From Bacteroidales bacterium (GTDB taxonomy: Bacteria; Bacteroidota; Bacteroidia; Bacteroidales; WCHB1-69): 7,485 nt of DNA. The stretch spans positions 1-7,485 of the forward strand of contig JAISDH010000504.1 of assembly GCA_031264975.1 (NCBI GenBank), read 5' to 3'. Shown here piece after piece: positions 6,089-7,485 of this stretch (its first letter is position 1; each line of letters opens with the position of its first letter). A program made the position numbers and the translations under genes. The notes beneath the pieces were generated by a model. That model was not told where the DNA came from and made no database searches. It worked only from the letters and a program-made list of their open reading frames with translations.

Positions 6089-7485
6089 ATGAAACACGGA
6101 AATATTCTTGAAGAAGAAATAAAAAACAAAACTACACAAGATTTTTTTCAAAAATTTGACTGCACTAAGATTTTGGGCAAAATTGACTTTGCCGTGAAAC
6201 TCAAACGTACGCCAAACACTATTGAGCTCGATGATGAATATTTGCTGTGGGCAGAAGCAAAGCAAAAGCCCACTGATATTCTTGTTATGCTTGCGCAACT
6301 CGTACTGACCATTGGTAAGGCGCGGACTTTCGATAATATTCTGCCGCCAAAGTTTCTCGGCTGTTTTGACAACGAAAAAATCGCTTTTGTCCCTTACTCT
6401 GAAATTCGGGATGTTTTTTACCAAAACGATTTCAACTGGAAAGTCGCACCTTCAAATCATGATACCAAAGAATTTAAGCAGGTTTATGATAAAATAAAAG
6501 AGATTGTGGAAAACAATATTCCTTGGGAAATATACTACTTCAATTTCGAAAAAGACAAAAAGGAACTGAAACAGTTTATCCATGAGAATTTTATTATTGA
6601 GAAAACCGAAATAGCCAAAATATGTATAGACAAGAATAATTTTATTGCCGTTTACAACAAGTGGTTCGAAACAGTGAAGCCAACGATTTCGGTCAATTGG
6701 GAAGCCACTAAGCAAGACGGGATTATCGATGGCGATTTTTATCTTGCCGACCTGCTTTCCGCCGAAAATAAAACCTTGAAAGAAAAACTTTTTGTCCTTC
6801 TCAAATCGGATTCTTATGAAACCGACAGAACACTTGAAAAATCGGGAATGTTTTCGAGTAAGCGAGCCGATTTTTCCGACAATCAAAAAGCCCACAATGC
6901 TTTTTGGGCAAAATACGAACGCCCGCCAAAGGAAGATTACTGGGATTATATTATTGAACGTCGCGATTTGCTTGTGCCGCAGGATGTACGTGAGCGAAAA
7001 GGTTCGTTCTTTACCCCGCAAATCTGGGTAGAACTTTCGCAGCGATACATTGCCGATGTGTTGGGAGAAAACTGGCAGGACGAATATTATGTGTGGGATT
7101 GCGCCGCAGGAACAGGAAATTTGCTTGCAGGCTTAACCAATAAATACAATATTTGGGCTTCAACGATCGACAAAGCAGATGTCGATGTAATGCACGACCG
7201 CATACGCAATGGAGCAAATCTTTTGGAAGATCATTGTTTTCAATTCGATTTCCTCAATGACGACTTTGAGAAACTGCCACAGAGGTTGCAAAACATTATC
7301 AACGATGAGAAACTGCGGCAAAAATTGATTATCTATATCAATCCTCCGTATGCAGAAAATACAAGCTATGGAATAAAAAGCAAGAAAGGAGTAAGCAAAA
7401 GTAAAACTTATGAAAAATACAAAAGATTAATCGGAAATGGTATAAATGAAGTTTTTGCTCAATTCTTTATGCGAGTTTACGAACT
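6089..7485 (+). CDS. Type IIG-like restriction-modification enzyme, N6-adenine DNA methyltransferase (partial, cut by right edge)
   Basis: The frame is open from ATG 6089 to the window end: 465 codons, no stop. An in-frame TAA at 6074-6076 makes this the first possible ATG. The N-terminus looks like a PD-(D/E)xK nuclease: D33 in GKIDFAV, then E56-A-K58 in LLWAEAKQ, then a helix with QLVLTIG (70-76). A linker of about 200 residues follows. The methyltransferase part has RKGSFFTP (303-310, motif X region), DCAAGTGNLL (337-346, motif I, SAM binding), D361 in STIDKADVD (motif II region) and NPPY (418-421, motif IV, the catalytic signature of N6-adenine methylases). The missing C-terminus should hold the remaining methylase motifs and the DNA target-recognition domain. 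One chain would both methylate and cut. Its codons look richer in GCC, GAC and CTC than those of the left operon, which fits horizontal acquisition beside a core locus; this is an impression, not a measurement. The methylase call is firm, the nuclease call moderate. Confidence 0.87.
   Translation, partial: MKHGNILEEEIKNKTTQDFFQKFDCTKILGKIDFAVKLKRTPNTIELDDEYLLWAEAKQKPTDILVMLAQLVLTIGKARTFDNILPPKFLGCFDNEKIAFVPYSEIRDVFYQNDFNWKVAPSNHDTKEFKQVYDKIKEIVENNIPWEIYYFNFEKDKKELKQFIHENFIIEKTEIAKICIDKNNFIAVYNKWFETVKPTISVNWEATKQDGIIDGDFYLADLLSAENKTLKEKLFVLLKSDSYETDRTLEKSGMFSSKRADFSDNQKAHNAFWAKYERPPKEDYWDYIIERRDLLVPQDVRERKGSFFTPQIWVELSQRYIADVLGENWQDEYYVWDCAAGTGNLLAGLTNKYNIWASTIDKADVDVMHDRIRNGANLLEDHCFQFDFLNDDFEKLPQRLQNIINDEKLRQKLIIYINPPYAENTSYGIKSKKGVSKSKTYEKYKRLIGNGINEVFAQFFMRVYE

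Noticed and set aside
5882..7217. Several minus-strand open frames of 60-190 codons opposite the right-hand gene
   Set aside because: They are antisense shadows of the strongly supported methyltransferase frame and of the AT-rich intergenic region. Their composition (F, I, Y and K rich) and lack of motifs argue against real genes.

Overview
The window looks like a chromosomal segment of an AT-rich member of the Bacteroidota, probably Bacteroidales-like. Three things support this. Start codons are preceded by A/T-rich sequence without a clear Shine-Dalgarno motif. Several start regions carry the Bacteroidota-type -7 box TAnnTTTG. A dxr-rseP gene pair is present, and both products read as full-length, intact housekeeping proteins.

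Layout from left to right. Positions 1-143 are a degenerate 11-bp tandem repeat running off the left edge. Positions 145-318 hold a short open frame on the minus strand that looks like the C-terminal end of a broken or frameshifted gene. Positions 293-2182 hold a two-gene minus-strand operon of exported proteins: a formylglycine-generating-enzyme-fold (SUMF1-like) protein without the catalytic cysteines, then a DUF6624-like protein. Positions 2183-3206 are a gene-free kilobase made mostly of repeats: a decayed pyrimidine-rich tract, four 86-bp palindromic units joined by CCTTGTC heptamers, and an 8-bp tandem array. Positions 3207-5839 hold dxr (MEP isoprenoid pathway) and rseP (site-2 intramembrane protease), which overlap by 10 bp. 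Positions 5840-6088 are an intergenic region with two TATCTTTG boxes. Positions 6089-7485 hold the first 465 codons of a single-chain restriction-modification enzyme, with a PD-(D/E)xK-like N-terminus followed by an N6-adenine methyltransferase. It is cut by the right edge and has no stop in the window.

Functionally, dxr and rseP are core genes, co-transcribed but not metabolically linked. The left operon and the restriction-modification gene are accessory. I found no clearly new multi-gene system. The most unusual items are the composite repeat island directly upstream of an essential operon, the helical-turn-sized 11-bp array, the cysteine-less SUMF1-like protein paired with a DUF6624-like protein, and the extra frame at the end of that operon. 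Long open frames inside the repeat island are artefacts of a stop-poor repeat. One of them runs in frame into dxr and would give a false N-terminal extension.
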